Below are positions 43,894-51,746 of a stretch of 64,000 bases of DNA, piece by piece. The stretch covers positions 35,234-99,233 of the forward strand of contig NZ_JACKSJ010000250.1 of NCBI RefSeq assembly GCF_025821665.1. The letters run 5' to 3'. The notes beneath the pieces are model-generated. The model saw nothing but the letters and a program-made list of their open reading frames with translations, was not told where the DNA came from and searched no databases. Position 1 is the stretch's first letter. Each line of letters starts with the position of its first letter. The position numbers were made by a program, and so were the translations under genes. Origin of the DNA: [Mycobacterium] manitobense. GTDB taxonomy: Bacteria > Actinomycetota > Actinomycetes > Mycobacteriales > Mycobacteriaceae.

Positions 43894-44547
43894 CTACGTC
43901 GAGGACTGCGCGTCGACCTCGTTCAATGCGCCCTCGACCCCCATTGCGGGGTCGAGGCGGGTCGCCTCGCGAACGATCGACGCGGTCATTCTCACCATCC
44001 AGTCGACCATGTCGTCTTCGGCGAAGGGCTGCTCGTTGTTCAGCCAGAAGATGGTGGCTTCGTCCATGGCGCTGACGGCGGCCCGCCCCGCCATGCGCAC
44101 GGCCGGACGTCGGGGATCGACGCCGAACAGTTCGGCGGTCGCTTCGACAGCTCGCCATCGGGCTGCCTCAAACACCTCCCATGCCACCGGATCCGCGCCG
44201 CGGCCACCCAGGATCAAGCGGAGGGCGAGACCACGATGGGTGGCGAGGTAGCGCAGGTGCGAGGCCATCGCGTGGCGGATCTGTTCTGCGGGTGGCAGGT
44301 CGGGCTCGAAGGCGAAGGCGACCTCGAGTTCTTCCGCTGCTCCGCGCATCGCCTCCAGATAGATTCCGCGCTTGCTTCCGAAGTAGTGAAACAGCAGCCC
44401 ATGTGCGACACCCGCAGCCTTCGCGATGTCGCTGACGGCAACGTCGTCGTAGGTCTGTTCGGAGAAAATCCCGACCGCGGCGGTAACGATCCGTTTGCGG
44501 GTTTCCACAGCTTGCCGGGCTCGCGCGGTGGGTTTCCTCGTCGCCAT
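43894..44547 (-). CDS. TetR family regulator of the catabolic cluster
   Basis: A 217-aa TetR repressor: ARQAVETRKRIVTAAVGIFS, then DVAVSDIAKAAGVAHGLLFH YFGSKRGIYLEAM (helix-turn-helix, residues about 35-65). It stands convergent to the monooxygenase-SRPBCC unit and divergent from the FAH operon. Operators with the same 9-mer lie in front of its own gene and of the monooxygenase operon, so it likely represses both. I chose ATG 44547 (GGGGGG RBS) over the upstream frame from 44604. Confidence 0.87.
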   Translation of the reverse strand: MATRKPTARARQAVETRKRIVTAAVGIFSEQTYDDVAVSDIAKAAGVAHGLLFHYFGSKRGIYLEAMRGAAEELEVAFAFEPDLPPAEQIRHAMASHLRYLATHRGLALRLILGGRGADPVAWEVFEAARWRAVEATAELFGVDPRRPAVRMAGRAAVSAMDEATIFWLNNEQPFAEDDMVDWMVRMTASIVREATRLDPAMGVEGALNEVDAQSST

Positions 44548-44609
44548 GCTGCCCCCCTTCGACTTCGAACGCTCGGCTACTGCGACGCAGCGGCGCTTGT
44601 CCATCGTAA

Positions 44610-44627
44610 GTCAATGACCGACAGTCA
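44610..44627. promoter_or_regulatory. TetR-type operator GTCAATGAC-CGACA-GTCA
   Basis: Plus-strand GTCAATGAC (44610-44618) continues to TGAC-CGACA-GTCA (44615-44627). This repeats the 9-mer and the TGAC-N5-GTCA arrangement found at 42000-42019. It lies 63 nt upstream of the TetR start and 120 nt upstream of the FAH gene, so it can serve both. The minus-strand TTGACT at 44623-44628 could be a -35 element for tetR. Confidence 0.55.
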
Positions 44628-44746
44628 ACGGCATTGCCGGCGGGCCCGACGTGCGTGGCCTGATCTTGGACCGTGAACCACGCAGTGGCATGGCCACACG
44701 GTCTTCACCTGAAGAGTCCTGTTCTTCACCGACCAGAGGAGTTTCG

Positions 44747-45718
44747 GTGGTCACCCACCTCGTTCGCTACCGCCACCACCAACGAGTCGGGTGGGGGGTC
44801 CTCGCCGACGGAGCCATCTCTGCTCTCGACGGGAGCTACGACCGCACCGCCGACCTGATCGAGCACGGCGAATCCGATTGGCGCGCCGCCGCGGCCACAC
44901 CCGGTGACCTCGCGTTCACGGAAGTCGAGCCGCTGTCACCGGTCACCACCCCCTGCCGGGTGATGTGCCAAGGAGCGAATTACCGCCAACACGCCATCGA
45001 ATCCGGGATGAATCCCGACGAACGCGCGTTCAACCTGTTCTTCGACAAAACCGACGCCGCCATCACCGGGCCGAACGCTGCGGTCACCCGTCCGGCCCAC
45101 GTCGCGCTCCTGGACCACGAGATCGAACTGGCGCTGGTCATGCGCCGAGCCGTCAATTCGCCGACCATGATCACCCCGGACACCCTGCACGAATACGTTT
45201 TCGGCGTCACCATCGCCAACGACCTGTCCGCGCGCGACGTGCAACTCCCCCAGGGCCAATTCCTGAAGGGCAAGAGCTACCGGGGCTTCTGTCCCACCGG
45301 ACCGGTGCTGGCCGTACTCGAACCCGAAGACTTCACGCTGCTCGACGACCTCGATCTGCGGCTCGACGTCAACGGTTCACCGCGCCAACGCGACAACACC
45401 GCCAACATGCTCTACCGCCCTGCGGAGACGATCACCGAGTTGACCGAGTTCTGCGATATCAGCCCCGGAGACCTCCTGCTCACCGGTACCCCGCACGGAT
45501 GTGTGGCCACCTCCCCGCCGCCGCTGGTGCGCCGGCTCGCCACCGCGCTGCTCCCCGAGGACAAACTGTGGGCATCGTTCATCAAGATCAACAAGGGCAA
45601 GCCGTATCTGCAGCCCGGTGACCTCATCAACGCCTCCATCCGCAATCGCAGCGGTTCCCTCGACCTCGGGACCCAACGGACCCTCATCTCAGCACCATCG
45701 GAAGGAGACCGCTCGTGA
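44747..45718 (+). CDS. fumarylacetoacetate hydrolase (FAH) family protein
   Basis: A 323-aa FAH-fold hydrolase/isomerase. Key motifs: RVMCQGANYRQHAIESGMNP, the metal ligands in DHEIELALVMRRAVN and YVFGVTIANDLSARDVQLPQ, GQFLKGKSYRGFCPTGPVLA and the active-site lid TELTEFCDISPGDLLLTGTP HG. The family cleaves C-C bonds in acylpyruvates or hydrates 2-hydroxy-dienoates from aromatic meta-cleavage. I use GTG 44747 (AGAGGAG 5 nt upstream). It overlaps the VOC gene by 4 nt. Confidence 0.88.
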   Translation: MVTHLVRYRHHQRVGWGVLADGAISALDGSYDRTADLIEHGESDWRAAAATPGDLAFTEVEPLSPVTTPCRVMCQGANYRQHAIESGMNPDERAFNLFFDKTDAAITGPNAAVTRPAHVALLDHEIELALVMRRAVNSPTMITPDTLHEYVFGVTIANDLSARDVQLPQGQFLKGKSYRGFCPTGPVLAVLEPEDFTLLDDLDLRLDVNGSPRQRDNTANMLYRPAETITELTEFCDISPGDLLLTGTPHGCVATSPPPLVRRLATALLPEDKLWASFIKINKGKPYLQPGDLINASIRNRSGSLDLGTQRTLISAPSEGDRS

Positions 45719-46404
45719 GCGCGACGCCCAGCCCACTGCAACCGTCGGACCCGGAGGAGACCGACACCGCATCCTCGGCGCCCGACCTGGATCGGCTGCC
45801 CGACCGGGTCGTGCCCGCCTTCATCGCCCACTGGGTGGTCAAGACGGCCCGCAGCGCCGAGATGATCGACTGGTACGGACACGTCTTCGGCGCGCGGGTC
45901 GTGCACGAGGACGACCAGATCGCCTTCCTCACCTGGGACCACGAAAGCCACCGGCTGGCACTGGTCAAACTCCCAGCACCGCTGCGGCTCGCCTTCCCGT
46001 TGGCTCGGTTTCGGCGCAAGACCTACGGAATCGACCACCTTGCGTTCACCTTCCCCTCGCTGAAACACCTACTCCTGACCTATGAGCGACTCACGTCGGC
46101 CGGAATCGACCCCGTGTGGTCCATCAACCACGGACCCACCACCAGCCTCTATTACGAGGACCCCGAGGGGATACGGCTGGAGTTCCAGGTCGAGAACTTC
46201 CCGACGGCCCAAGAGACCGCCGACTACTTCAGCAGCCGGGAATTCGCCGACAATCCGATCGGCGTCAACGTCGACCCGGACTACCTACTGGAACGTCTGC
46301 GCGGTGGCGAGGAGGAGTCCGAGTTGCTCAAGCGGGGCGCGGGGACTCGGCCGGGCACTAGGCAGCGGGCCAACAAACGCACAATCACCTGGAAGACATT
46401 GTGA
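45715..46404 (+). CDS. VOC-family extradiol-dioxygenase-like protein
   Basis: A 229-aa vicinal-oxygen-chelate protein. Likely metal ligands are His in AFIAHWVVKTARSAEM, His in YGIDHLAFTFPSLKHLL and Glu in GIRLEFQVENFPTA, the H-H-E triad of extradiol (2,3-dihydroxybiphenyl-type) dioxygenases; the C-terminal DNPIGVNVDPDYLLERLRGG is also typical. It would open a catechol ring. The length suggests one paired VOC module plus tails. Start GTG 45715 overlaps the FAH stop. Confidence 0.83.
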   Translation: MSATPSPLQPSDPEETDTASSAPDLDRLPDRVVPAFIAHWVVKTARSAEMIDWYGHVFGARVVHEDDQIAFLTWDHESHRLALVKLPAPLRLAFPLARFRRKTYGIDHLAFTFPSLKHLLLTYERLTSAGIDPVWSINHGPTTSLYYEDPEGIRLEFQVENFPTAQETADYFSSREFADNPIGVNVDPDYLLERLRGGEEESELLKRGAGTRPGTRQRANKRTITWKTL

Positions 46405-46493
46405 CACATGCGTACTGAAACGGTCATCGGTCGTACGGGTGCCGCCGGACGTACTACGATCGGAAAGCTCACGGCCCGCCACCAGGAGCAGTC

Positions 46494-48824
46494 ATGACCC
46501 GTACGGAGCCGACGCCGCCACTACCAACGGACGCGCGTCGCGAAGCGCTGGCGCAGATCCACGACGCGACGCTGTGGCTGTCCACGGCGATCGTGCACCA
46601 CGCCAATCGTGTCCGACCCAACCCGACCGGCCTGAAAGTCGGTGGACATCAGGCCTCCTCGGCGTCGATGGTCTCCATCATGACGTCGCTGTGGTTCGAG
46701 CACCTCCGACCCGAGGACCGTGTCTCGGTGAAACCGCACGCCTCCCCCGTGCTCCATGCCGTGAACTACCTCCTCGGCGAACTCGACGAGAAGTACTTGA
46801 CCACCCTGCGGGAGTTCGGCGGTTTGCAGAGCTATCCGAGCCGATCCAAGGACCCCGACCCGGTCGACTACTCCACCGGCTCGGTCGGGATCGGTGCCAC
46901 CGCCCCCATCTGGGGTGCCATCGCCCGCCGCTACGTCGACACCACCCTTGCCGACTCCGGTGCCGGTCGCCAGTACTCACTGGTCGGTGACGCCGAACTC
47001 GACGAGGGCGCGGTGTGGGAGGCCATCCTGGACCCCTCGGTGCAGCATCTCGGTGAGATCGTCTGGATCGTCGACATGAACCGCCAATCCCTGGATCGCG
47101 TCGTCCCCAACATCGCGGCCGGACGGCTGGAGTCGATGTTCTCCGCGGCCGGCTGGCAGGTCGTCACCGTCCGGTTCGGCAGGCTGCTCGAGGAGCTGTT
47201 CGCCCGCTCCGGTGGAGGCGCGTTGCGCCGCCGAATCCTGGACATGCCCAACCCCGAGTATCAACGCCTCTTGCGTTGTTCCGCAGCCGAACTGCGGGAG
47301 CGACTGCCCGGCAGCGCGACCGACGCCGAGCAGATACGCACGCTCGCGGATGAGTTGGATGACGCCACGTTGATCGCGGCGATTCGCAATCTCGGCGGCC
47401 ACGACCTGGATGCACTGCGCGAGGCGTTCGCTCAGATCGACGACACCCGTCCGACGATCATGATCGCCTACACCATCAAGGGATACGGCCTTCCCACCAT
47501 CGGACATCCACAGAACCACTCGTCACTGTTGACCGACGAGCAGTACGGCGACCTGGCCATGACCCTCGGCAAGGACGTCACCCGGCCGTGGGCCACCTTC
47601 GACGCGGACAGCCCCGCGGGCCGTCTGTGCGCGGCCACCGCCGCACGGCTGCACAGAGTTCACCCGACGCCGGTGCCGCCGCCCGCGGTGCCCCCAGACC
47701 TGGGCCGCACCCCGCCCGCGGTGACGACCACCCAGGCAGCCCTCGGCCGCGCCCTCCTCGACCTCAGCCGAGACGCACCCGAGGTGGCCCGACGCGTCGT
47801 CACGGTCAGCCCCGACGTCAGTTCGTCGACCAACCTCGCCGGCTGGCTCAACAAGGTGGGGGTCTGGTCGACCGACGAACGGCGCAACTGGTTCGACGAC
47901 GATCGCGAAACGATCATGCACTGGCGGGAGAACCCCACCGGGCAACACATGGAACTCGGCATCGCCGAGACCAATCTCGTCGGCCTGATCTCCGAACTCG
48001 GTGCCACCTGGAACCGCTGGGGTCAGCCGCTGTTTCCCATCGGGGTGCTCTACGACCCGTTCGTGGAACGAGCGCTGGAACCCTGGTCCTACGGCATCTA
48101 CGCCGGCGGCCAGTCGATTCTGGTCGGCACCCCGTCGGGCGTCAGCCTGGCCGCCGAAGGCGGCGCGCATCAATCGATCAAGACTCCGTCCATCGGTCTC
48201 GAGCAGCCCGGATGCGTCAGCTTCGAACCCGCGTTCGCGGTGGAAGTCGAATGGGCGCTGATGGATTGCCTGTCGCGGCTGGGCCGCCCCGAGGGCTCCT
48301 CGTCTTACCTGCGATTGTCCACCAGGCCGGTCCGGCAGGAACTCGCCGACATCCCCACCGACCCCGTTGCGCGCGAACGCCGTCGACGCCACGTCGTCGC
48401 CGGCGGCTACACCCTCAGGACCACCGCAGGCGATCCAGCCATCACCCTGGTCACCATGGGCGCCATGGTGACCGAAACCCTAGAGGCCGCAGAGCGATTG
48501 GCGCACCTCGGCGTCGCCGCCGACGTCGTGTGCGTCACCAGCCCCGGACGGCTCTACGCGGCGCTGCAGGCACGCCGCGGGCTCGACGGCGGTCCGTCCT
48601 GGATCCTCGACCAGATCCTTCCCGCCGGCCGTGCCGCCCCCATGGTCACCGTCCTCGACGGACACCCGCACACGCTGACCTTCCTCGCCACCATCAACCG
48701 GGTCCCGGTCATGTCGCTCGGCGTCAGCAGATTCGGACAGGTGGGATCCCTCGACGCGGTCTACGAGTACCACGGCATCGACTCCGACAGCATCGTCCGC
48801 GCAGGTCTGGATCTCGTGAACTGA
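46494..48824 (+). CDS. transketolase-like / pyruvate-dehydrogenase-E1-type ThDP enzyme
   Basis: A 776-aa thiamine-diphosphate enzyme with AceE-type organisation. The N-terminal ThDP domain has VGGHQASSASMVSIMTSLWF, GSVGIGATAPIWGAIARRY, the ThDP motif LVGDAELDEGAVWEAI (GDxE...N) and IAYTIKGYGLPTIGHPQNHS. The pyrimidine domain has HMELGIAETNLVGLISELGA, LVGTPSGVSLAAEGGAHQSI and the C-terminal domain ITLVTMGAMVTETLEAAERL. It is shorter than AceE (about 890-930 aa). It likely processes a 2-keto acid produced by the preceding steps; the partner E2 is not in the window. The ATG is 90 nt after the VOC gene. Confidence 0.86.
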   Translation: MTRTEPTPPLPTDARREALAQIHDATLWLSTAIVHHANRVRPNPTGLKVGGHQASSASMVSIMTSLWFEHLRPEDRVSVKPHASPVLHAVNYLLGELDEKYLTTLREFGGLQSYPSRSKDPDPVDYSTGSVGIGATAPIWGAIARRYVDTTLADSGAGRQYSLVGDAELDEGAVWEAILDPSVQHLGEIVWIVDMNRQSLDRVVPNIAAGRLESMFSAAGWQVVTVRFGRLLEELFARSGGGALRRRILDMPNPEYQRLLRCSAAELRERLPGSATDAEQIRTLADELDDATLIAAIRNLGGHDLDALREAFAQIDDTRPTIMIAYTIKGYGLPTIGHPQNHSSLLTDEQYGDLAMTLGKDVTRPWATFDADSPAGRLCAATAARLHRVHPTPVPPPAVPPDLGRTPPAVTTTQAALGRALLDLSRDAPEVARRVVTVSPDVSSSTNLAGWLNKVGVWSTDERRNWFDDDRETIMHWRENPTGQHMELGIAETNLVGLISELGATWNRWGQPLFPIGVLYDPFVERALEPWSYGIYAGGQSILVGTPSGVSLAAEGGAHQSIKTPSIGLEQPGCVSFEPAFAVEVEWALMDCLSRLGRPEGSSSYLRLSTRPVRQELADIPTDPVARERRRRHVVAGGYTLRTTAGDPAITLVTMGAMVTETLEAAERLAHLGVAADVVCVTSPGRLYAALQARRGLDGGPSWILDQILPAGRAAPMVTVLDGHPHTLTFLATINRVPVMSLGVSRFGQVGSLDAVYEYHGIDSDSIVRAGLDLVN

Positions 48825-48879
48825 CGCGGCGCGGGCGTCGTGTCGACCACACCCCGCCATTCCCCGAGCGTTTTCCCAG

Positions 48880-48957
48880 CGCATGAAAACGGCCCCCGGA
48901 GTGATCTCCGGGGGCCGTTTCAACTGGTAGCGGGGACAGGATTCGAACCTGCGACCT
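48880..48957. repeat. att-like copy A: 78-bp repeat of the initiator tRNA 3' end plus its terminator
   Basis: This 78-bp block is identical to 60915-60992. It contains the tRNA terminator hairpin (48887-48920 region), CCA end, acceptor 3' strand and T-arm of the initiator tRNA, but no D-arm, anticodon arm or 5' acceptor, so it is not a tRNA gene. It starts 55 nt after the ThDP-enzyme stop. It is the distal boundary (att-type direct repeat) of the 12-kb insertion next to the tRNA. Confidence 0.85.
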
Positions 48958-49232
48958 ATGGGATATGACACAGACTTTTCTGATTGTGTTACTGAGTGCG
49001 CCCTCCGAGCGGTTCCGTCTGATCGCATCCGTCTGGGCCCGTTTCGCCGAGTTTGGTTCCCAAAATTGTTCCCAGATCAGACCGAATGGGGCGTCGCTCG
49101 ATCTTCTGGAGTGCCTGTCAGGCTGGGAAGTTCTGTCCGTTACGGCGGCGCACACGGTCAGGCTCAATAGGGCAGGCGAGGTCCTACAGGCCGCATCCGA
49201 GAGGCAGGGTTGCTCAGGCGGGTGCACCAGGT
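48958..49232. other. 275-nt interior flank of att copy A, no supported gene
   Basis: No coding sequence is supported here. At 49055-49076 the sequence GTTCCCAAAATTGTTCCCAGA resembles GTTCCCAAACTGGTTTCCCAGA-like DNA at 60891-60913, the other interior flank of the island. These may be recombinase arm sites or the shared edge of an original element. Confidence 0.35.
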
Positions 49233-50069
49233 CTAGCACGCTTCATCGGCACGCTGCTGCGCTTCGTCTGCGATGCGTCGCAACGCATTCTCCGTGGCGT
49301 GAGTAAGTTCGGCAGGAACACCGAGTTCTTCGAGATAGGCTGCGGTGTCGTGCATTTCGTGAGCGCGCCGATCGGCATGAGTGCGGGTGCCGCTGAGCAG
49401 ACGATCGATGACGGCGTGCCCATCACCAGCGAGTTGGGCCGCGATCTGATCGCGGATCCACATTTCATACCCCGCTGCTGCACCGGCGGTGACTGCTTCG
49501 GTGACGACACCGGCCAGTCCCTTCATCAGCACGCTGCGGAGAAGTTTGTGTGCCATCGCTGATCCTGGTGGTCCGTCGACGATCTCGACGTGCGCGCCCC
49601 ATCGTCTCGCGACCTCAGCGACCTGGGCTGCACCATTGCCGGCGACCATAAGCGGTGTCTGCGCACCATGCCACGACACTGGCCCCAGGATCGCTACATC
49701 GCAGAATTCGGCGCCGGCACCTTCGACGAGATCGGCTACAGCCCGCATGGCCGACGGGGCCGACGATGTGAAGTCCGCATAGCAGGCGCCTGAGGCCAGC
49801 TGCCCCACGACGGATTCAGCGACGGGGTGAGATGCCTTGGCGGCGGTGAGGACGAGAATCAACTTGGCACCGCGTACGGCGTCGGCGGCCCGGTCTACCC
49901 GCGTCACTCCCGGTGGGGTTGACACTGGACCGGGGTCGAAACCGACTACTGACCAGCCAGTTTCAGTGAGCGCTGCCGCATATTTCGCGCCCGCTTCACC
50001 GAGACCGATAACCGCGCAGTGCGCACGTTCCGTGGGTTCGGTGGGTTCGGTGGGTTCGGTGTTCATCAT
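49233..50069 (-). CDS. 6-phosphogluconate/3-hydroxyisobutyrate dehydrogenase-type oxidoreductase
   Basis: A 278-aa beta-hydroxyacid dehydrogenase-like protein. The nucleotide-binding motif is CAVIGLGEAGAKYAAALTET; ADFTSSAPSAMRAVADLVEG and FCDVAILGPVSWHGAQTPLM (substrate loop) follow, then the helical GSAMAHKLLRSVLMKGLAGV with the active-site lysine. It oxidises a beta-hydroxy acid with NAD(P). The N-terminus carries an odd TEPTEPTEPTE run encoded by 9-nt tandem repeats. ATG 50069 overlaps the RraA stop by 4 nt, so it is the last gene of the Tct-RraA operon. Confidence 0.87.
   Translation of the reverse strand: MMNTEPTEPTEPTERAHCAVIGLGEAGAKYAAALTETGWSVVGFDPGPVSTPPGVTRVDRAADAVRGAKLILVLTAAKASHPVAESVVGQLASGACYADFTSSAPSAMRAVADLVEGAGAEFCDVAILGPVSWHGAQTPLMVAGNGAAQVAEVARRWGAHVEIVDGPPGSAMAHKLLRSVLMKGLAGVVTEAVTAGAAAGYEMWIRDQIAAQLAGDGHAVIDRLLSGTRTHADRRAHEMHDTAAYLEELGVPAELTHATENALRRIADEAQQRADEAC
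50034..50060. repeat. three tandem copies of the 9-mer GGGTTCGGT
   Basis: Three perfect head-to-tail copies encode (minus strand) the TEP repeats at the N-terminus of the dehydrogenase. The unit length is a multiple of three, so slippage changes the number of TEP triplets without breaking the frame. Confidence 0.85.
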
Positions 50070-50692
50070 CGCCCCGCCTTTATCTCTGCGCGCCGAGCCG
50101 TCTCGTCTGCGAACTTGGCTTCCGCGGCCTTCAGTACGTGCTCGGCATCCTGCTGCGGGACGATCACAACTCCGTCGGCGTCACCGAGCACGATGTCACC
50201 GGGTGCGACTGCGACACCGCCTACCGCGATGACGCTGCCCAATCGACCCGGGCCGTACTTGTAGGGACCGGCCGGTGTGACAGCGCGCGCGAAGACAGGC
50301 AGCTCGATCTCACCGATGATGTCGGCATCGCGGACTGCGCCATCGACGACGAATCCCGCCAACCCGAGTACTTTGGCACGTTCGGCCATCAGTTCACCCA
50401 GAAGGGCGCGTGATTCGTCACCCTGGCCGTTGACGATCAGCACGTCTCCAGGGGCTGCCATCCGCATGGCTTCGTGCAGAAGTTTGTTGTCGCCGGCACG
50501 GGTCCAGACGGTGAAGGCCGGCCCGATGATCGTGGCGCCGGGCCACACGGGTTTGATCCGCGCATCAAGCGCACCGAGGCGATCCATCGCGTCGCCGACA
50601 TTCGCCGCCGGGAGCTGGGCGAATCTCTCCAGCATCTCGGGCGACGGGCGGTCTACACCGCTGCTTGGGTGGCCTGTGGTCGAGGTGTGCAT
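50066..50692 (-). CDS. RraA-like family protein (probable HMG/CHA-type aldolase)
   Basis: A 208-aa RraA-fold protein: MLERFAQLPAANVGDAMDRL, AFTVWTRAGDNKLLHEAMRM, GDVLIVNGQGDESRALLGEL, AGFVVDGAVRDADIIGEIEL (the Gly-x-x-Arg-Asp catalytic site) and GDIVLGDADGVVIVPQQDAE. The family includes 4-hydroxy-4-methyl-2-oxoglutarate aldolases. Beside TctABC it probably cleaves an imported or derived hydroxy-oxo-dicarboxylate. The ATG at 50692 shares one base with the tctC stop; a longer upstream frame overlaps tctC and is rejected. Confidence 0.86.
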   Translation of the reverse strand: MHTSTTGHPSSGVDRPSPEMLERFAQLPAANVGDAMDRLGALDARIKPVWPGATIIGPAFTVWTRAGDNKLLHEAMRMAAPGDVLIVNGQGDESRALLGELMAERAKVLGLAGFVVDGAVRDADIIGEIELPVFARAVTPAGPYKYGPGRLGSVIAVGGVAVAPGDIVLGDADGVVIVPQQDAEHVLKAAEAKFADETARRAEIKAGR

Positions 50693-51699
50693 CAGTTGGC
50701 TTCCTGGCTGACGGCGGGCATGAGCTCCTTGTAGGTGGTCTCCTGCTCGGTCCACAACTGCTCGTACTGCGTGGCGTCGAGGTATCGGGTCTCCAGACCC
50801 AGGTCAGTCATTTTGGTGACGACTTCTTGCTTCTCGATGGCCGACTTGAGCGCCTCCTGCAACTTTTTCGACACCGCGTCGGGCAGGCCTGCCGGTGCAG
50901 AGTAGCCGCGCGCGGTGGTCGACACGACGTCGTATCCGGACTCCTGGAACGTCGGCACGTCGGGCAGGAACTTGCTGCGCTGGGTATCCATCACTCCGAG
51001 GACACGGATTTTGTTCTGCTTGACGAGATCGATCACGTCGCTGGTGCTACCGACGTAGACCTGTACGTGATTGCCGAGAAAAGCTGCGACAGCTTGCGAT
51101 TGACCTTCGGAGAAGTGCACTGGTGAGAGTTCTGCCCCGGTGACCTCATTCATGTCGGCGATGGCGAAATGCTCGCCGGTCTGGATGCCGGTTGTCGTCG
51201 CGGTGATCGTCCCCGGCGCCGCCTTTGCGGCATCGATCAACGAACTCAGTGATTCGTAGGGGCTATCCGGTGCGACACCAACGACGGCGGGATCGACGAC
51301 CTGCATGCCTAGCGGTTGAAAGCTCTCGCGGGTGTACGTGGCGCCCCGTGCCGGATCCAGCGGCGAGACCACCACCGAAGGCGAGCCCGTCGCGCCGATC
51401 GTGTACCCGTCGGCTTTGGCGCCCGTCAGCTCGGTGTATCCGATCTGACCACCCGCCCCGGGGCGGTTGACGACCTCGACGTTGGTTCCGAGGTTCTTCT
51501 CCAGTTCGGGGGCGACGAGACGGGCGGCGGTGTCGACGGCGCCGCCGGGCGCGAACGAAACGACCAGCTCGATCGGTTTGTTACCCGGAAAGCCGTCACC
51601 GGCGCTGCCACTTTCCGTCGGGCGACCGCAGCCGGACAGGGCCAAGCTCGCCATCAACGCAGCGGCAGCCGCGATTCGAAGTTGTTTGGTGGACATCAT
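50692..51699 (-). CDS. TctC-type solute-binding lipoprotein (Bug family)
   Basis: A 335-aa extracytoplasmic solute receptor. The signal peptide MMSTKQLRIAAAAALMASLA ends in the lipobox LSGC. The mature protein has the Bug signature: KPIELVVSFAPGGAVDTAARLVAPEL, VVNRPGAGGQIGYTELTGAK, YTIGATGSPSVVVSPL. It binds carboxylates (citrate-like or aromatic acids) for the TctAB permease. ATG 51699 (or 51696) has AGGAGAG upstream. Confidence 0.9.
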   Translation of the reverse strand: MMSTKQLRIAAAAALMASLALSGCGRPTESGSAGDGFPGNKPIELVVSFAPGGAVDTAARLVAPELEKNLGTNVEVVNRPGAGGQIGYTELTGAKADGYTIGATGSPSVVVSPLDPARGATYTRESFQPLGMQVVDPAVVGVAPDSPYESLSSLIDAAKAAPGTITATTTGIQTGEHFAIADMNEVTGAELSPVHFSEGQSQAVAAFLGNHVQVYVGSTSDVIDLVKQNKIRVLGVMDTQRSKFLPDVPTFQESGYDVVSTTARGYSAPAGLPDAVSKKLQEALKSAIEKQEVVTKMTDLGLETRYLDATQYEQLWTEQETTYKELMPAVSQEAN

Positions 51700-51746
51700 C
51701 TCTCCTTGATTTTCGAAGGGGTGGGTTCGGTGATGGTCGGAACCGT

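Noticed and set aside
48880..48957. A second tRNA gene at copy A
   Set aside because: Only acceptor 3' strand, CCA and T-arm exist; anticodon and D-arms and the 5' acceptor are absent.
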